64,000 nucleotides of DNA from Nepenthes gracilis (GCA_033239525.1 BSYO01000031.1:1178001-1242000); one strand, 5' to 3'; counted from the stretch's first letter, positions 23,154 to 35,181 are shown. A program made the numbers and translations. The notes: generated by a model from the letters alone, not told the origin.

Positions 23154-24653
23154 GCTACACCGCTTGCCGGCTGGCGAGCAGAGAGAGAACCTCGTGGATC
23201 ATCCATTATTGCCCATTTCCCGTCGGGCTATCTCAAGTTGATCCATTCCGGTAGATCACATTCCTACTTGGCTCTCGGGCTCTAGAGGCCGTGTTGTAAG
23301 CTGCTTGTTCCTAGGCCTTTCCCCCTTTAGTGGGCATGGTTCCTGAGTCGACTCATCTATAGCCGCACTCATAACTAGCCCCCCATGTTAGAAAGTTTGA
23401 AATTTTAACTTTTGGCATGTTCACTAATGGGATGCCGGCTGTTGTCTTCCTCGATCGCTCATTCCCATGTGGCCTATTGAATCGTCATTTGGTCGACCAA
23501 GATTCGATTCCCTATGCTTGGCGATTCTCTGCAGATAATACTAGCACATGAAATCTTTCGCATTAATGGTTTGACAATCCTTCTTCACGCTATAAATGGA
23601 GGGGCTCGCTACACCTTGCATCATGATCCTTCTTCATCAACCAAGTAACGTGAGGGTTCATAGTTGGCATGGAGCTCGCGCTACCATTAGCCAAGATTAG
23701 AAGAAGTTCATCCTTGATATTTGAAGGAGAGATCCTAAGACGCATTGGAAATTTGCTTTGGCTACTCTTTTTCATATGGGGAAACATTTTGGTTATCCAT
23801 TTTTACATCCATCCTGGAGCCAAGCCCATAACCTAGCTTTTGCAGGGTAAGGCTTTCCTTTTGTAATGGGCTATCTTGTGGGCAATGGTTGGGCTTTGTG
23901 ATAGTCGGTCCTCTACTTCCTCGGTGTCAGGTGGTTCTTATGAACCCGTGGGTGGTGCGTTGGCCTTCTTGGATTTGAGGTTCTTTTCCTCCCATCAGAT
24001 TTGGGAGTCTCCTGCAGCAATGCCTCCTGGGTTCAGGCAAGATAGAGGTTTCTTTCTACTTTTGAGCTATATGTTAGCCGTGTTAAGCTTATATTTTGTG
24101 AGAGGAATTCTTGAATGAAACTTTTCAAGCTTTTTTTTCTTCGTTGCATATTATGAACGTTTGAATGTTTCATTCTACTACTTGAAGATTGTTGAACAAA
24201 TCACTCGGGCCGTTGTTGGCCCTGTATTCTGGCGATCCTGACTCACGGCGATCCATCTTGAACACTAGGTTGCAACATGGGCCGATCAAATCGGCCTCGA
24301 GCTTAGCAGGGTCGCATGCCGCTAGTTTTGTCGCTTTGGGAAATTGAGCGCCACGGCTTTGAAACTCAACCATCTTGCCAATTCACCAATCTAATTCTTT
24401 CATGGGTCAGCCATCCACTCATGGAGGCATAGTGTTAGACTATCATTTTTGACGTTGGGTGATTGATGCATCATGGTGCTTCACGGTGTGGGCATGAGTT
24501 TATTCATTATGGGGCGTGCGTCTTTGATTTTTGAAAATGTCGTCGTTTCAAGGCTAGGGCATTGTCTATTTAAGCTCCGAACCTTCACCACTTTCCCGCA
24601 TTATTCCTTCTCAATTCGAATCATTTTTTCTCTAGTTTGCCCTCTCATTTTCC
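23154..24653. other. Tat element 3' side, non-coding or unrecognised
   Basis: Base composition becomes clearly richer in GC at about 23,154, matching the Tat body to the right. A TTTCCCCC run at 23,318 could be the complement of a polypurine tract. I found no copy of the Tat LTR (31,861-32,455) here. Short frames on both strands match nothing I know. Confidence 0.45.
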
Positions 24654-26580
24654 ATGGATTCCATGGATGTCGATGCAATACGATCAGTCCTCACTTCCAC
24701 TGATGTTGCATCTTTTTATACACAATTTAGTATTCCAAGTGCCATTTTGTTTGAGTTGCCGACTAAGCACAACAGAGCCTACTCTCCCTCGCGCAGGTTC
24801 ATCATTGTATACAATCTCTCCTAAGGAGTGGCCTCTGTATCCCATTCACGATGGAATTGTACGAGGTTCAGGTGTTATTAGATTTTCCGATCGTGTGGCT
24901 TCACGCTAATGTCGTGCGATATCTGGCTTCCTTGTGCATCTTTTTTCACCACCAAGGGCAGCCCTTGGATGCTGTGACCGTGAAGGTAATTTTTAGGTTC
25001 TGCTAGGATGTGGATCAGATTTTGCTTTCCCCATTCAAGGAGTTTTGGATAAGTGGCGGGAATCCCAATTCCACGAAGGATTGGAAAGATCGGTTTTTCT
25101 ACTTTGTGGTCCCCTCCGATTGGGCCTCTTCTAACAAGTGGGGCAAGTTGCCGGCCTTCTATGCCGGTGAAGTTTTGGATTGGGAGGAGAACTTGACAAG
25201 GCCACTTACAAATCTTGTCAAGGCGCATGCTGACTTGTTTCACGAGAAGGACTCCCAGTTGTCTTCGTGGGCCCTCGTGCAGGCTAAATGGGAGTACTGC
25301 TTGGAGGTGGTAGGCGTAACTGCCCCATTGCATGTTTAGCCCAAGAGGAAACCTGAATCACTATATGTTCAGGATTCCCTTGAGAGGGTGTCCCAGCTGT
25401 GGGCAGCTTCGTTGGGCTTCTCCTCCTCCGTAGACTCCAACTTGACCATTGGGGATCAGATTGGGGGTTTGGCAAGTTGTTTAGGAGGCCAGCTCCTATC
25501 CCATTTTCTTCTGCTGGCCACATTTTAGAGGAGGTCGCTGGATCCACTAAGGGCAGTAAGCCTCTTGTTCCCCCTACTGGAGCCTTGAATGAACTTGGGG
25601 CAAGGGAGCTGAGCGAGCTGATCTCTACACTGGCTCTAGCCAAATAAGGGATCCTTGCTGTCATTATCTCATTGCCCTAAGAGTCTGTGCCTAGCCCTCC
25701 TGCTGCTCTAGTTGAGAAGGGCCCTAGCGGCGTTTGTTTGGTTGATGTTCTGGCAAGGAGTGATGCAGAGGTGATGGTGACAGGGTAAGTGCCTCTCTCG
25801 GAGGCTCTGATATCCGATGTCCCAGAGGGCTTGGTGGCCCCTCTGTTGCATTCAAATTTGGGGGCACCTTCCATTCATCAGAAATGCCTGCGCTGGAGCA
25901 GAGGCCTCTGCCTATGTCTACGCTTAGGGCTCTCTCGGATCCTTTGGCCGCAAAGGAGATGCTTTACATTGGGGTAAGTCTTAGGTTACTCTTTATTCTC
26001 ATTATTGTCGGCCTTGCTTGATCATCTGCCTTTTTTGCTTGCAGTCACCAGTGATGTTGTGTATTTTGGAGGCTTGCTTGTATCAAAGGGATGTTAGGAT
26101 GCTCCAGTGTGATGCAGAGATCCTTCACCAGACCCAAATGCGCGTCGACCCGGGTGTGCTTGAGGAGATGTAGGGTCAAGTGAATGCTGCCCTAGCTAAG
26201 GCCCAATAGCACTAGGAGTGGGCCTCCAGCCTTGACCATGAGCTATCCGAGCTCAGGGCAAGTTCCCAAGAGCTCAAGGACATGCTCAAGGCGGCCAAGG
26301 AGCATCCTACTGACCTTTGGAGTGAGAACGCTCAACTGGAGGCGGAGCAGAGTACCAGGTTTAGTTCGGATGAAGTGGGCCATATTCTGAACGTTAGATT
26401 TTGGGACGGTGTTTGCCTTTGCTGACGGATCACATCCGTAGTGGCTCCAGACTTCCTTGTCAGCTTCTTTGATCCTAGGAATAGTGGTGTTCGGCGACAG
26501 TCCTACCTGACAGATTTTTTTGAGAGAGGAGGGGAGCCCTCGTTGCACTCAATGAGGAGCCTACAGTCTTAGGATAATCG
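24654..26580 (+). pseudogene. Tat-element antisense additional ORF (putative gypsy-type transposon protein), decayed
   Basis: It runs opposite to gag-pol and lies between integrase and the 3' end, as antisense extra ORFs do in Tat-lineage elements such as Grande. The start MDSMDVDAIRSVL (24,654) leads into FYTQFSIPSAILFELP. After a frameshift come LLDFPIVWLHANVVRYL and, after a TAG at 25,004, STKDWKDRFFYFVVPSDW. This pattern resembles the family named putative gypsy type transposon (Transposase_28). At about 26,050-26,350 a Glu/Ala/Leu/Gln-rich part looks like a coiled coil. Frameshifts and stops make it non-functional. Its function is unknown. Confidence 0.6.
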
Positions 26581-26940
26581 TCCCTTTGAGTTGTTAGCCT
26601 AGGCAGTGTTTCATCTCTTGGAGGTGGATGTGTGTCCTCTAATGTACATTCTGACTTTATAATAAATTACTAGAACCTTTTTCGATCCTTGTAGCTTGTG
26701 TTTTTATGTTTATGCAGAATCCTTTTATTTGATACTTCGTTATTTTCCAGTTAAGCACCATTACCATCGTAGCAGGGTTTGGTGTGGATGCTGGGGTCCG
26801 GTTGTGCTCATTCCTACAGGGGAAAAGTCAGGGCACTTTGGTGCTCTTTCTTGGAATCAGGCTGCCCGGGAGCCCCTAGCGTCTTTCAACTTGGTTTTTA
26901 GTCTGTGCAGTAGGGTCCGATTTGTGACTTTCACTTACTC
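26581..26940. other. Spacer between the antisense ORF and integrase end
   Basis: No motif was recognised. It is where the two opposing genes of the Tat element converge, so both 3' ends and poly(A) signals would lie here (AATAAA-like ATAATAAAT at about 26,660 on the + strand). Confidence 0.4.
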
Positions 26941-27645
26941 GTTTGCTTAAGGGTAGGTGACGGAAGTGTGAACCAACCTGATACCTAGACTCAAACAGTA
27001 CTTGGTGAAGTACTTGCCGGTAAATCGGTTTCTTTTGTTGGTCACTATGATTTCAAAAATCCTAAATCTGCAAACAATGCTCTACAAAACGAACTTTGTC
27101 ACATTATTTTTGGTGATCCAAGCTAGTGTGGAGGCTTTGGCCCACTTCCTAAAATAGTCAATGCAGACTATGACAAATTTCCTCTAGCCAGATGCAATGG
27201 GGAACGGGCTGAGTATGTCGAGTCCCCATTGCATGAATGGCCACAGCTTCTACAAGGTTTACAGTTTCGTGGGCGGCTGGTGAGAGATGTTGCCTTGGAC
27301 CTAGCAATGCTCACTTCTATTTACAAATTCTAGGGTATCATGTTTTATTGTGGGCCAATAGAAGTCTATCGCATGATTTTGAAGGAAAGATTTTTACCCC
27401 CGATGTGTGACTTATAAATTTTGAGGTGGATCTCATCCACCGTGTAGTCAGTCTCTTCTGACATGAGACACCACATGTAGGAAGTAGAGTACCCGCAATG
27501 GTACAATCTCTTGTTCATGATAGTGTACCAGCCTACTTTCTTTATACAATTGGCATTCTCTCGATTTTCTGGTAGCAGGCTGTTGGTCAAGTATTTCCTG
27601 TAGGGGGTCATCCAGTTCTCATTGTTGACAGTCGACAACATCCTA
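26941..27645 (-). pseudogene. Tat integrase remnant
   Basis: The minus-strand frame 27,366-27,641 reads NWMTPYRKYLTNSLLPENRE, ANCIKK, RLYHCGYS and YTVDEIHLKIYKSHIGG. This is the linker and H2C2 zinc-binding domain of Tat integrases. Further left other frames give FMQWGLDILSPFP, FVIVCIDYFRKW and a VCRFRIFEIIVTNK segment, which are the catalytic-core surroundings. The second catalytic Asp (normally in SDNG) is changed. Stops and shifts are frequent. Confidence 0.8.
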
Positions 27646-28330
27646 GCTTGGGCTTTTCTATGCTTGGTGTGTGATGAACTTCTTGCATGTCTTGATCATA
27701 TTGTTCTTAGCTCCAGGCCGCTGCCGCCTTTGCCAGCTAATCTGCCTTCAAGTTGTCCTCTCGAGGGATGTGAATTAATTCATTTTTGTCGAATGCGGGG
27801 GTCAAGCCTTTCACTCTAGCAAGATACTTTGCGAGTAGAGGGCTCAACGCCTCAAAATTCCCCTGTACCTAATTGACAATTAGTTTCGAGTCACTATAGA
27901 CGGTTAGATCCTTTGCCGAGCATTCTTTTGCCAATCTGAGCCCGGTGAGCAATGCCTCGTATTCGGAAACATTGTCAGTGGTGGGGAATCCGAGGGTCAC
28001 TAAATATTTAATTTTTGACCCATCAAGAGTTCTCAGAATTACGCTTGCTCTGCTCCCTGACTACGTTGATGACCCGTCTATGTGCAAAGTCTAGGTTGGA
28101 GTTTCTTGTTGGTCGGTGCCTTCAATGTGATCGAGGGAATCTAGGCTGTTATTTTAACAATGAAGTTTGTGAAGGGCTAGCCTTTCATGGCCAATCACAG
28201 TCGAAATTCCACGTCAACCTTGCCCAATTTGATGGCCCATTTGATCAGTCGCCTGAACTTGTTGGTTTTTTTACAGGATCCCTTTGAGTGGTTGATTAGT
28301 TAGGACAATAATCTTGTGTGCTTGAAAGTA
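27646..28330 (-). pseudogene. Tat RNase H remnant
   Basis: The minus strand gives TTDNVSEYEALLTGLRLAKE, then DLTVYSDSKLIVNQVQGNFE, LARVKGLTPAF and IPREDNLKAD in nearly continuous frame. This is the RNase H of the Tat lineage with its catalytic E (SEYEAL), D (SDS) and late D (NLKAD) preserved. It lies between RT and integrase. The N-terminal part (28,150-28,330) is less readable. Confidence 0.85.
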
Positions 28331-29700
28331 TGGGTGTAGCTTTTTGGAAAAGTAGATAAGAGCTAAAGCGATCCTCTCGGCATGCCAATAGCAGGTTTCA
28401 GTGTCCACCAGGACCTTACTGACATAGTAAACTGGTTGCTACGTCTTGAACTGCTGCCAAATCAGTACTGAGTTTAGCGCATGTTTAAAACTGTTGGATA
28501 CAATTACAAATTCTTGCCTTCCTCTGGTGACGTCAAGAGAGGAGGGTTGGCGAGATACTCTTTTAGCTCCTAGAAGATGGTTCCACAGTTGGCCATCTAT
28601 TAGAAACTGGTCGCCTTCATCCCACTTAAGGCCTTGAAGAAGGTTAGATATTTTTCTACGGACTTTTCTAGGAACCAAGAGAGTGTTACAAGCCTCCCGG
28701 TGAGCTTCTGAACCTCCTTCACGGTCCAAGGTGGGTTATGTCTAAGATGACCTTTATCTTCTCATGGTTTGTTTTGATTTCCCATTGTGAGATGACAAAG
28801 CCTAAAATTTTTTTTGAGGTTGCGCTAAATGCACACTTAGCCGGATTTAGTTTCATTTGATGAGCCCGAAGGACCCCAAAGGCCTCACTTAGGTTACAAA
28901 TATGGTTGTTGGTTGCCATGCTTTTGATGAGTATGTCATCCACATACATTTCATATTTTGACCAATCTGAGCTTTGAACATCTTATTCATGAGCCGCTGG
29001 TATGTCGTATCTACATTTTTCAAATCAAATGGTATGACCTTATAACGTTGGTCATAAAGGAAGTATACTTCTTATCGTTTGAGCTCATTCAGATCTGGTT
29101 GTAATCCAAGTTAGCGTCGATGATGCTCAACAGTTTGTGGCCTAATGAGGAGTCCACTAGTAGGTTGATCAACGGCAATGAAAAGTTGTCCTTGGGACAT
29201 GCCTTATTCACATTGGTGAAGTCAACGCACATCCGCCACTTCTCATTCTCTTTCTAACGAGAATTATGTTAGATAGCTAGTCCAGGTACTGGACCTTCTT
29301 GACTAACCCTATGTTGAGCAACATTTTTACCTCCTCACATATGGCAATTAGTTTTTTGATGGAGTGATTTTTCACTTTTATCGAACATGTTTGTGATTGG
29401 GGTTGAGGCCCAACTTGTAAACCATTGTTTCAGTTGGAATTTTCGACATGCCAGCGGGTGCCTATGCAAAGACGTCAGAATTTGTTTGTGGAAGGTTATT
29501 AGTTGGTCATGCAAGTCACCTGCCAAGGAACTCTTAATTTGCACACATTTTTTGGGTTTGATGGGGTTTAACAAGATTTGGTTAGTGGACTCGTCGAACT
29601 TGACTTGTAGTAGGGTCGTTTATCCCAGAGGTCAAAGTCCTCAATTATCCAGTCGAGAGTCACCTAAGTGACTTGAGACAGGTAACACAACCAGCCAATC
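28331..29700 (-). pseudogene. Tat reverse transcriptase remnant
   Basis: The frame 28,719-28,949 has the catalytic YVDD (MYVDDILIKS) followed by LSEAFGVLRAHQMKLNPAKC and AFSATSKKILGF, the palm and thumb of gypsy RT. Upstream (29,000-29,280) WRMCVDFTNVNKACPKDNF, IDANLDYNQI and a YTSFMT segment are readable. The frame 28,439-28,729 continues into the RT-RNase H connection (REACNTLLVPRKVRRK in a shifted frame). Gaps and stops are many; the broken middle part carries no intact fingers domain. Confidence 0.85.
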
Positions 29701-30250
29701 ACTTGGTTGCTTAGGACCTCTCTGATACTGCATGCTGTCGAAACTTTTATCTTTAGGCGTGGGATTAAAGTCACTACGCCAAATGTGGTCAGGTAGGGTT
29801 ATCCTAGGATGGTGTTGTAGACCTATGGGAGACCTACTGCTAGAAATGTAATCATTTGGGAGACCTTCCTAGGGTAAGCCCCTAGTGAAACTTCTAGTTG
29901 AATGGCCCTCTGGACCGGTACTGGCTTGTTGTCTAGCCTATAGAAGGGTCATTCAGTTGATTTTAATTGATTCTTATTTAGTCCCAACTTAAAATACGTG
30001 TCAAGGTAGAACAAATTTTAAAAACTTTCATTATCAATAAAAACTCGTTTCACTTTGTAATCAATCGTACCATCCAAAATGAGCACAAATACAATCAGAG
30101 GGTCAGAATGAAAAATTATTACATGTGCCATATCATCGTTACTAAAACCAATGACATTATTCTTAACTCCTACCCTTAGTTTCTTACTGCTGGAAGCCTT
30201 CTCTGATTGGTTTGAGGTATTGCTCTTGGGTGGTCTCGTTGTCACCCTGT
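29701..30250 (-). pseudogene. Tat protease remnant
   Basis: The frame 30,018-30,245 reads IGFSNDDMAHVIIFHSDPLI, then YKVKRVFIDNESF. In Tat proteases this is the F-x-D-x-D...HDDALV segment followed by the catalytic LVDNGSS motif; here GSS has become ESF. The remainder to 29,701 is poorly readable. Confidence 0.75.
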
Positions 30251-31300
30251 TGGCTACCTTAACCGCGATCCAATTCCTCAGCTATTGCTGCACTAGCTCG
30301 CCTTCATCTATTCTGTCAAGGGCTTGCCTTAGATTTCGTAAGAACTTGGTGAGGTGCCCTTCTGGATTAGGTCCTTGATCTCATTTTGTAGAGTCCAGTA
30401 GTTTTCTGGGCTATGACTTAAAGATCGATAATAGTGACAGTATTTCGACTGTCTCATCCCTCTGGGTTCTTGGATGGCTTTGACTACTTCAGAAACTTTT
30501 TATCCCAAATCTGTATGAGGATATTAGTCTGAGAATTATTTAGAGGGGTCGGGTTTAGGGGGTCTAAACTCACTCAGAATGTCCAGCTCCATCCTAGATT
30601 ACTTCCTGGGGTCTTTAGAACCGGCGTGGTCTCCATTCCTTTTTCTTCCGTTCACTAGCCCCTGATGGAAGTGGTATGAGTGTTGCTTCACTTCGTTAGC
30701 CTCCTCGGTGGTTATGTAAGCGCGGGCAATGGTTTTGGCCTTCTGGAAGTTCTTAGGATCCTGTCGGATCAGGTGTTTGAAGAAATTGCCTAACTCTAAA
30801 ATAAATATAAAGGCGTTCAGTTTTACCTCATCGGTGAGCTTAGGTATTTGTTAGGCCTCAGCGGTGAATTGGGCCAGGAAGCACTTCAGGTTTTTGCTTG
30901 GCCCTTACTTGATGTGGGTGAGGTGTCAAGGCTGCTTCTCCTTCCTTCAATTAGAGGCAAATTGTAATAGAAAATTGTCGGGTAACTCCTAGAATGTCTG
31001 GATCAAATTTTGCTGTAGGTGGTAAAACCAAATTCAGGCTTCCCCTTTGAGTGTTAGAGGGAAGTACAGGCACATGGTAGCTTCGTCCAATCCCTAGAAG
31101 CTCAACAGAGTACGAAAATGATTCAGATGGTCCAGCAAATCAGAACTCATGTCATAGGATTCCAAGGCTGGCATCTTGAATTTGTGAGGGAGTAGCTGCG
31201 TTCAAATCTCCATTATAAACGGTGATCTCCTCAGATTAGCAGAGTGTCTGTTGGCGCCTCCCTTGAATACGTGCTACTTAATTTTCATCACTCTCTCCTC
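30251..31300 (-). pseudogene. Tat gag remnant
   Basis: Minus-strand frames give MPALESYDMSSDLLDHLNHF, LYFPLTLKGEA and WFYHLQQ, the capsid core. They are followed by FKHLIRQDPKNFQKAK with TTEEANE, and then KYCHYYRSLSHSPENYWTLQ with NEIKDLIQKG, the spacer before protease. There is no clear CCHC knuckle, as in many Tat gags. Stops replace several Gln and Trp codons. Confidence 0.8.
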
Positions 31301-31860
31301 CATTCGGGGGGAGGATGCACTCCTCTTTGTATTAAGGAAGGTTCTCAACTCCGTGTGATTCGGAGAGAAACACTGGATCAGGCAGCTGCTAACTCTCTCC
31401 AACCTAGTGCTATAGGAGGCTTCCTCCTAAGCTGAGGGCTTACAGTCGCCACAGGTACAGCGGGGATTCTACTGTTCCAGGTTTTCCTTTCGTGTCCCAT
31501 GACTCAGTCGGCCCTCCAACCATATCCAAGCTTTTTTGCTTAAGGTCGCTTGGACCTCGAGGTCGTGGTGGTCTAAAAGGTCTAAGAAGTAGAGGAGGAA
31601 GCCTCTAGCTGCCGTCTGCCCGAACATGTGCAAAGAGTTTGGGGCGATTTAGACATGCTCTCCATCTAGGTGGTGAATGCACAAATGTTTGGGGCCGATC
31701 GCTCGCTCGTGTGGCTAGCTGCTGAGGGGTCATCGCCATAGGAGGTAGCATCCTAGATCGATGCGGTGGCTTGTAACCTGGTGTTGACCATGTTTGGCTT
31801 CATGAGTGTGGTAGTTGAACTTTTTAGTCATCCCCATAAACGGTGCCAATAATACTTCTT
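31301..31860 (-). other. Tat leader and primer binding site
   Basis: The minus strand at 31,831-31,848 reads TGGCACCGTTTATGGGGA, which resembles the TGGCGCCGT...GGGGA primer sites of Tat and Athila elements. It lies 12 bp inside the LTR end. The rest (31,301-31,830) is leader with no protein motif recognised. Confidence 0.65.
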
Positions 31861-32455
31861 TGAATTTGAATTATTGTACGGATTCAGGACCTACCGAATC
31901 TTCCATGATGAGTCGAATTGAAATGGATTGGTCTCCATTTCTGCTAATGAGGGTTCTGCACAACGTAATAAACAAGTAAGTGGTCAGAAGATTGGCAGGA
32001 TTTACTCCTTGATATATCCTCTGACACTTAAATTAGTAAGCCTTCAACGAGGGTGAGAAAGATGGAGGATGTAAAGGATACTAATACATAGGTAAGGGGA
32101 TTAAGTGTTGGTTGGAGGACGGTGCTCCGACAAATGTGTTTGGGAGGGAGCAGCTTTTTAGTGAGGGTGTACTGGGGATGAGTTGCTAAAGAGAGGGAGA
32201 GAGTATTTTAATCTTTTAGGGGCTCTTGAGGGTAAGGATTGCTCTGCCATTTCTGTAGAGGAGAATGGGTATTTATAACGTTTAAGCCAATTCGGCCTTA
32301 TTTGGGCGCGAAGGCAGGTTGTTGGTCGCTTTGATGGATTTGTTGAGCTGTCTGAACGATCACGTGTGGGGCAAGTATAGTAATTGTGGTTGTCTTGGGA
32401 TATTCCTTCATTTATTAGGGTGATCACGGAGGTCGCTAAATGGTAATGTCCGTTT
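31861..32455 (-). mobile_element. Tat 5' LTR (about 0.6 kb)
   Basis: On the + strand it starts TGAATTTGAATTATTG beside the primer site. The minus strand has TATAAATACCC at 32,267-32,277 followed by a pyrimidine-rich leader, so the promoter points towards gag. The outer edge is not exact: family D-like LTR sequence is recognisable from about 32,455. A nearly identical copy is at 35,187-35,780 in the tandem duplication. I found no 3' LTR on the other side of the Tat element. Confidence 0.65.
32270..32277 (-). promoter_or_regulatory. TATA box of the Tat LTR
   Basis: TATAAATA on the minus strand, about 410 bp before the LTR end and primer site. It is conserved in the duplicate LTR near 35,597. 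Confidence 0.6.
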
Positions 32456-34029
32456 GAGAAGAGAATAGGTAGTTTTGAATGTCTTTTTATTAGATCTGAT
32501 TAGTTGTAAGTTAAGGCAAGTATCCTTATACCCTATTCATGGTCTGTTTTTATGTTTGATAAAATTTGCTCACATTTGAAGGTTTTAATAGATATGCATG
32601 TTATTTTACTTATCCTATTTGCTTACCTCATATAATCATGTCTTATATGGATTGTTTGGGGTTTTTTATTTGTGTCTTTCTTATATTTGAGGGTTTTATT
32701 CATTTTATGAAAAAATGGATAAATATTTGAGATATTATATTTGTGTATCAGTCTACTTGTATAGAAAAAGTCAAGAAAACCTACATATGAATTGTGCACA
32801 TGGTATCCATGTATTGCTGTCTGTGGTTCGGGCTCTACCTTTGTTATGCCATTTGATGTGACCCTTTCATGATGAAAAACATTTTGTGATATATGACATT
32901 TTCAACTGGAAGCTTTGACCTCTTTTCCATCGAAAGAAAAAGAATTTGTGATATGTGACATAAAGATCCTCCCCGACTATGTTTTATGAGAACCATTATA
33001 AGGTAATTGAACAAAATTAATATATTCGAATATCCTAATATATCAGACAAATTTGAAGATTACACCCAACTCCACCAATGGTAAAATATAGTGGCTTTGT
33101 TCATTGTCTACAAGAGATAGTATATAGATGGCCCTATCCATTAGTCTAAATAGACCACTAGTAACCCTTTCTCATATTAGCCTTTTGATCTTTGGTTATC
33201 CATTTTATGCATATTTTAGATTTTCATAAGTTTTATGTATTGATTCGTATTGAGACTTCGTTTGAGATTCATAGGTTTGCCCATAGTTGAGATTCAGTCA
33301 GTCTCATACATTTGGATATGTGATTTTGATTTAGATAATGTGATTTCATTCTAAATTATATTTCATTTAGAATATGTTCCTTTGGATTATATTTTGATTT
33401 GGATTATGCCTTGAGTATGAGAATATCTTTGGACTTTCTCTAACAGGCATTTGGCTTGGTGATTTATGCATTTTAAATGTATTTATGAACCATCCTCTTG
33501 ATTTTGGACACTATTATTTTTAATATTATATAGATAATTGTTGAGTTTTTAACTCACTTTTTTATTTTATTATACTTTCAAATTAGTGAGTTTGGATATC
33601 TTATAGGGAGTTTAGACACAAAGTTAATTGTAGCCTCGTGTATATTTGGTGAATTTTAGTTTTATTTTTGGATTAGAATGCATCATATGTATTTTGGACG
33701 TTGAGATCAGTTGTTTGCAGGCCTATGGTTATGTATGAGATCAATTAGATCATTGTGTATATTGGATATATACATGGTTGGTTTGCCCCTCCTTTATAAT
33801 GTTGTTAAGTAGGTCATATTTATTATTTTATCCAAATGAGTTATCTGATAAAGTTCTGTGATTGATTTTGTGATTCTAATTCATTATTATCATTGAATGT
33901 TGAAATGATATGATTTGTTATCAAGTCACACACGAAATCAGAATTTAATTTGGTCATTGTTAATTTATTTTAGGATTTAAATTTTATAAGTTATAATTAT
34001 TTTAACCTACTTTGATCCAAATTTGTGAT
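32456..34029 (+). mobile_element. Gypsy LTR fragment, plus strand (A/D-like)
   Basis: From TAGATCTGATTAG and GTTAAGGCAAGTATCC onward it is the reverse complement of the G1 LTR order, including GATAAATATTTGAGAT, ACTTGTATAGAAAAAGTCA and the terminal ACCTACTTTGATCC. It ends TTGTGATA near 34,029, a probable CA-to-TA change. The LTR start is missing. It is repeated at about 35,780-37,355. Frames here (for example 32,844-33,050) are LTR sequence, not genes. Confidence 0.65.
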
Positions 34030-34410
34030 ACTTCTTATGTAATTGGATAACACAATAGAGAGATTATATGGTAGGAGCAACCTAATGAAAGATCTCACTG
34101 CAAACTGAGTTTGAGGCAGCTATTTCTGGTGAAGGCCCTATAATATTTCTAGGTAATCGATAGTGAAGTAGTACTTTATTGCTTGTAAATCATTTTTTTT
34201 CAGTAGTTTATAACAAAAAGTTTTTGGTCCTATAATATAAATTTGAGCCAAACTTTAACACTAATTAATTGAAAATTTTCTCCTCTCTCTTGTTATTTTT
34301 AATTCTCATGTCTTTCGATTGAACTTCCCCTCTTTTCTTTCTTTTTCATCCATCTACTTCTCTATCAAGCTTTTATTTAAGAAAAATTATACCTTTCTTT
34401 AAAACAGTGA

Positions 34411-34823
34411 TGTAACGTCCCCGACACATTTGTATGACGATATTGTCCACTTTGGGCTGGGGGAACTTCACGGCGTCCTGTGTCATCACGCAGCCCACAC
34501 GGTTTTTTTCCCCGGGCAGATTTTCCACCGCCCCAAAACGCGCCCGTCAAGGAAGAGGTATCCTTATTATAAGGCATGCCCTGCTCACCTCCCAAAATTA
34601 GGACCAAGCGTTGGCATACCGGATCGGATCCCGGCCCGATACCATCTTTAACGCCCGGCGCATCCGCATAATATTGTCTGCTTTGGGTTGGGGGACTTAG
34701 CTCACGCGCCCCAGGCCATCACGCATTGACGGAATCCACCGCCCTAAAACGCGTCAAAGGAAGAGGTATCCACGCCTTTATTATAAGGCATACGTTCACC
34801 TCCCCATCCGATGTGACTCTACA
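34411..34823 (-). mobile_element. TRIM retrotransposon T1 with 5-bp target duplication
   Basis: It runs TGTAACGTCCCC to GACTCTACA and is flanked by AGTGA (34,406-34,410 and 34,824-34,828). Two LTR-like units (34,411 to about 34,590, and 34,647-34,823) share ATATTGTCC, CTTTGGG and an AAACGCG...AAGAGGTATCC block. Between them GATACCAT is the complement of a TGGTATC primer site, so its sense is minus. No coding capacity. The same element type occurs at 41,258-41,659. Confidence 0.8.
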
Positions 34824-35181
34824 AGTGAAGATCTTTATAATAAAAATATTCTTATATTTATCCAATGGCTAAAATTAGGAGTTAAGTTAATAAATAATAT
34901 AGATTAAATTACACCTTTAAAATATTTAATTGAATCTTTATTATTTATATACTTAATTTTTAATCTCAATTGTTGAATAAATTTAAGAACAGAAGAATCA
35001 TAACAGCGTTATCCCTTTCTTCCTTTCTCCTTAGAACATTCAATGGAGGAAAAGTTCTCAAGATATAATAAATAATAGTATTTATAAACAGGAACGTGTG
35101 TTTTAGATAATTTTATAGCTAATTTTAATACTTATCTCACATTTGAAAATTATTATTTTTGGGACTTTTAGCATTTGACTA

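Larger units (their letters stand above)
31856..35181. repeat. 3.3-kb tandem duplication, copy 1
   Basis: It contains the Tat LTR, the plus-strand gypsy LTR fragment, an unassigned AT-rich part (34,030-34,405), a TRIM and another AT-rich part (34,829-35,181). TTCTTTGAATTTGAATTATT starts both copies, at 31,856 and 35,182. The start lies five bases outside the Tat LTR edge, inside the element leader. Confidence 0.85.

Noticed and set aside
22642..23206. Open frames with runs of N, I or Y and Arg/Glu or Ser/Leu-rich tails
   Set aside because: They are translations of the AAT microsatellite and the purine-rich LTR leader.
24878..25664. Minus-strand frames of 126-151 codons
   Set aside because: They are shadows of the plus-strand Tat antisense ORF, whose translation shows the recognisable domain.
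34411..34823. Cassandra-type TRIM with 5S rRNA promoter
   Set aside because: ACCGGATCGGATCCCGG looked 5S-like, but the 5S internal control boxes are absent and the ends fit another TRIM type.
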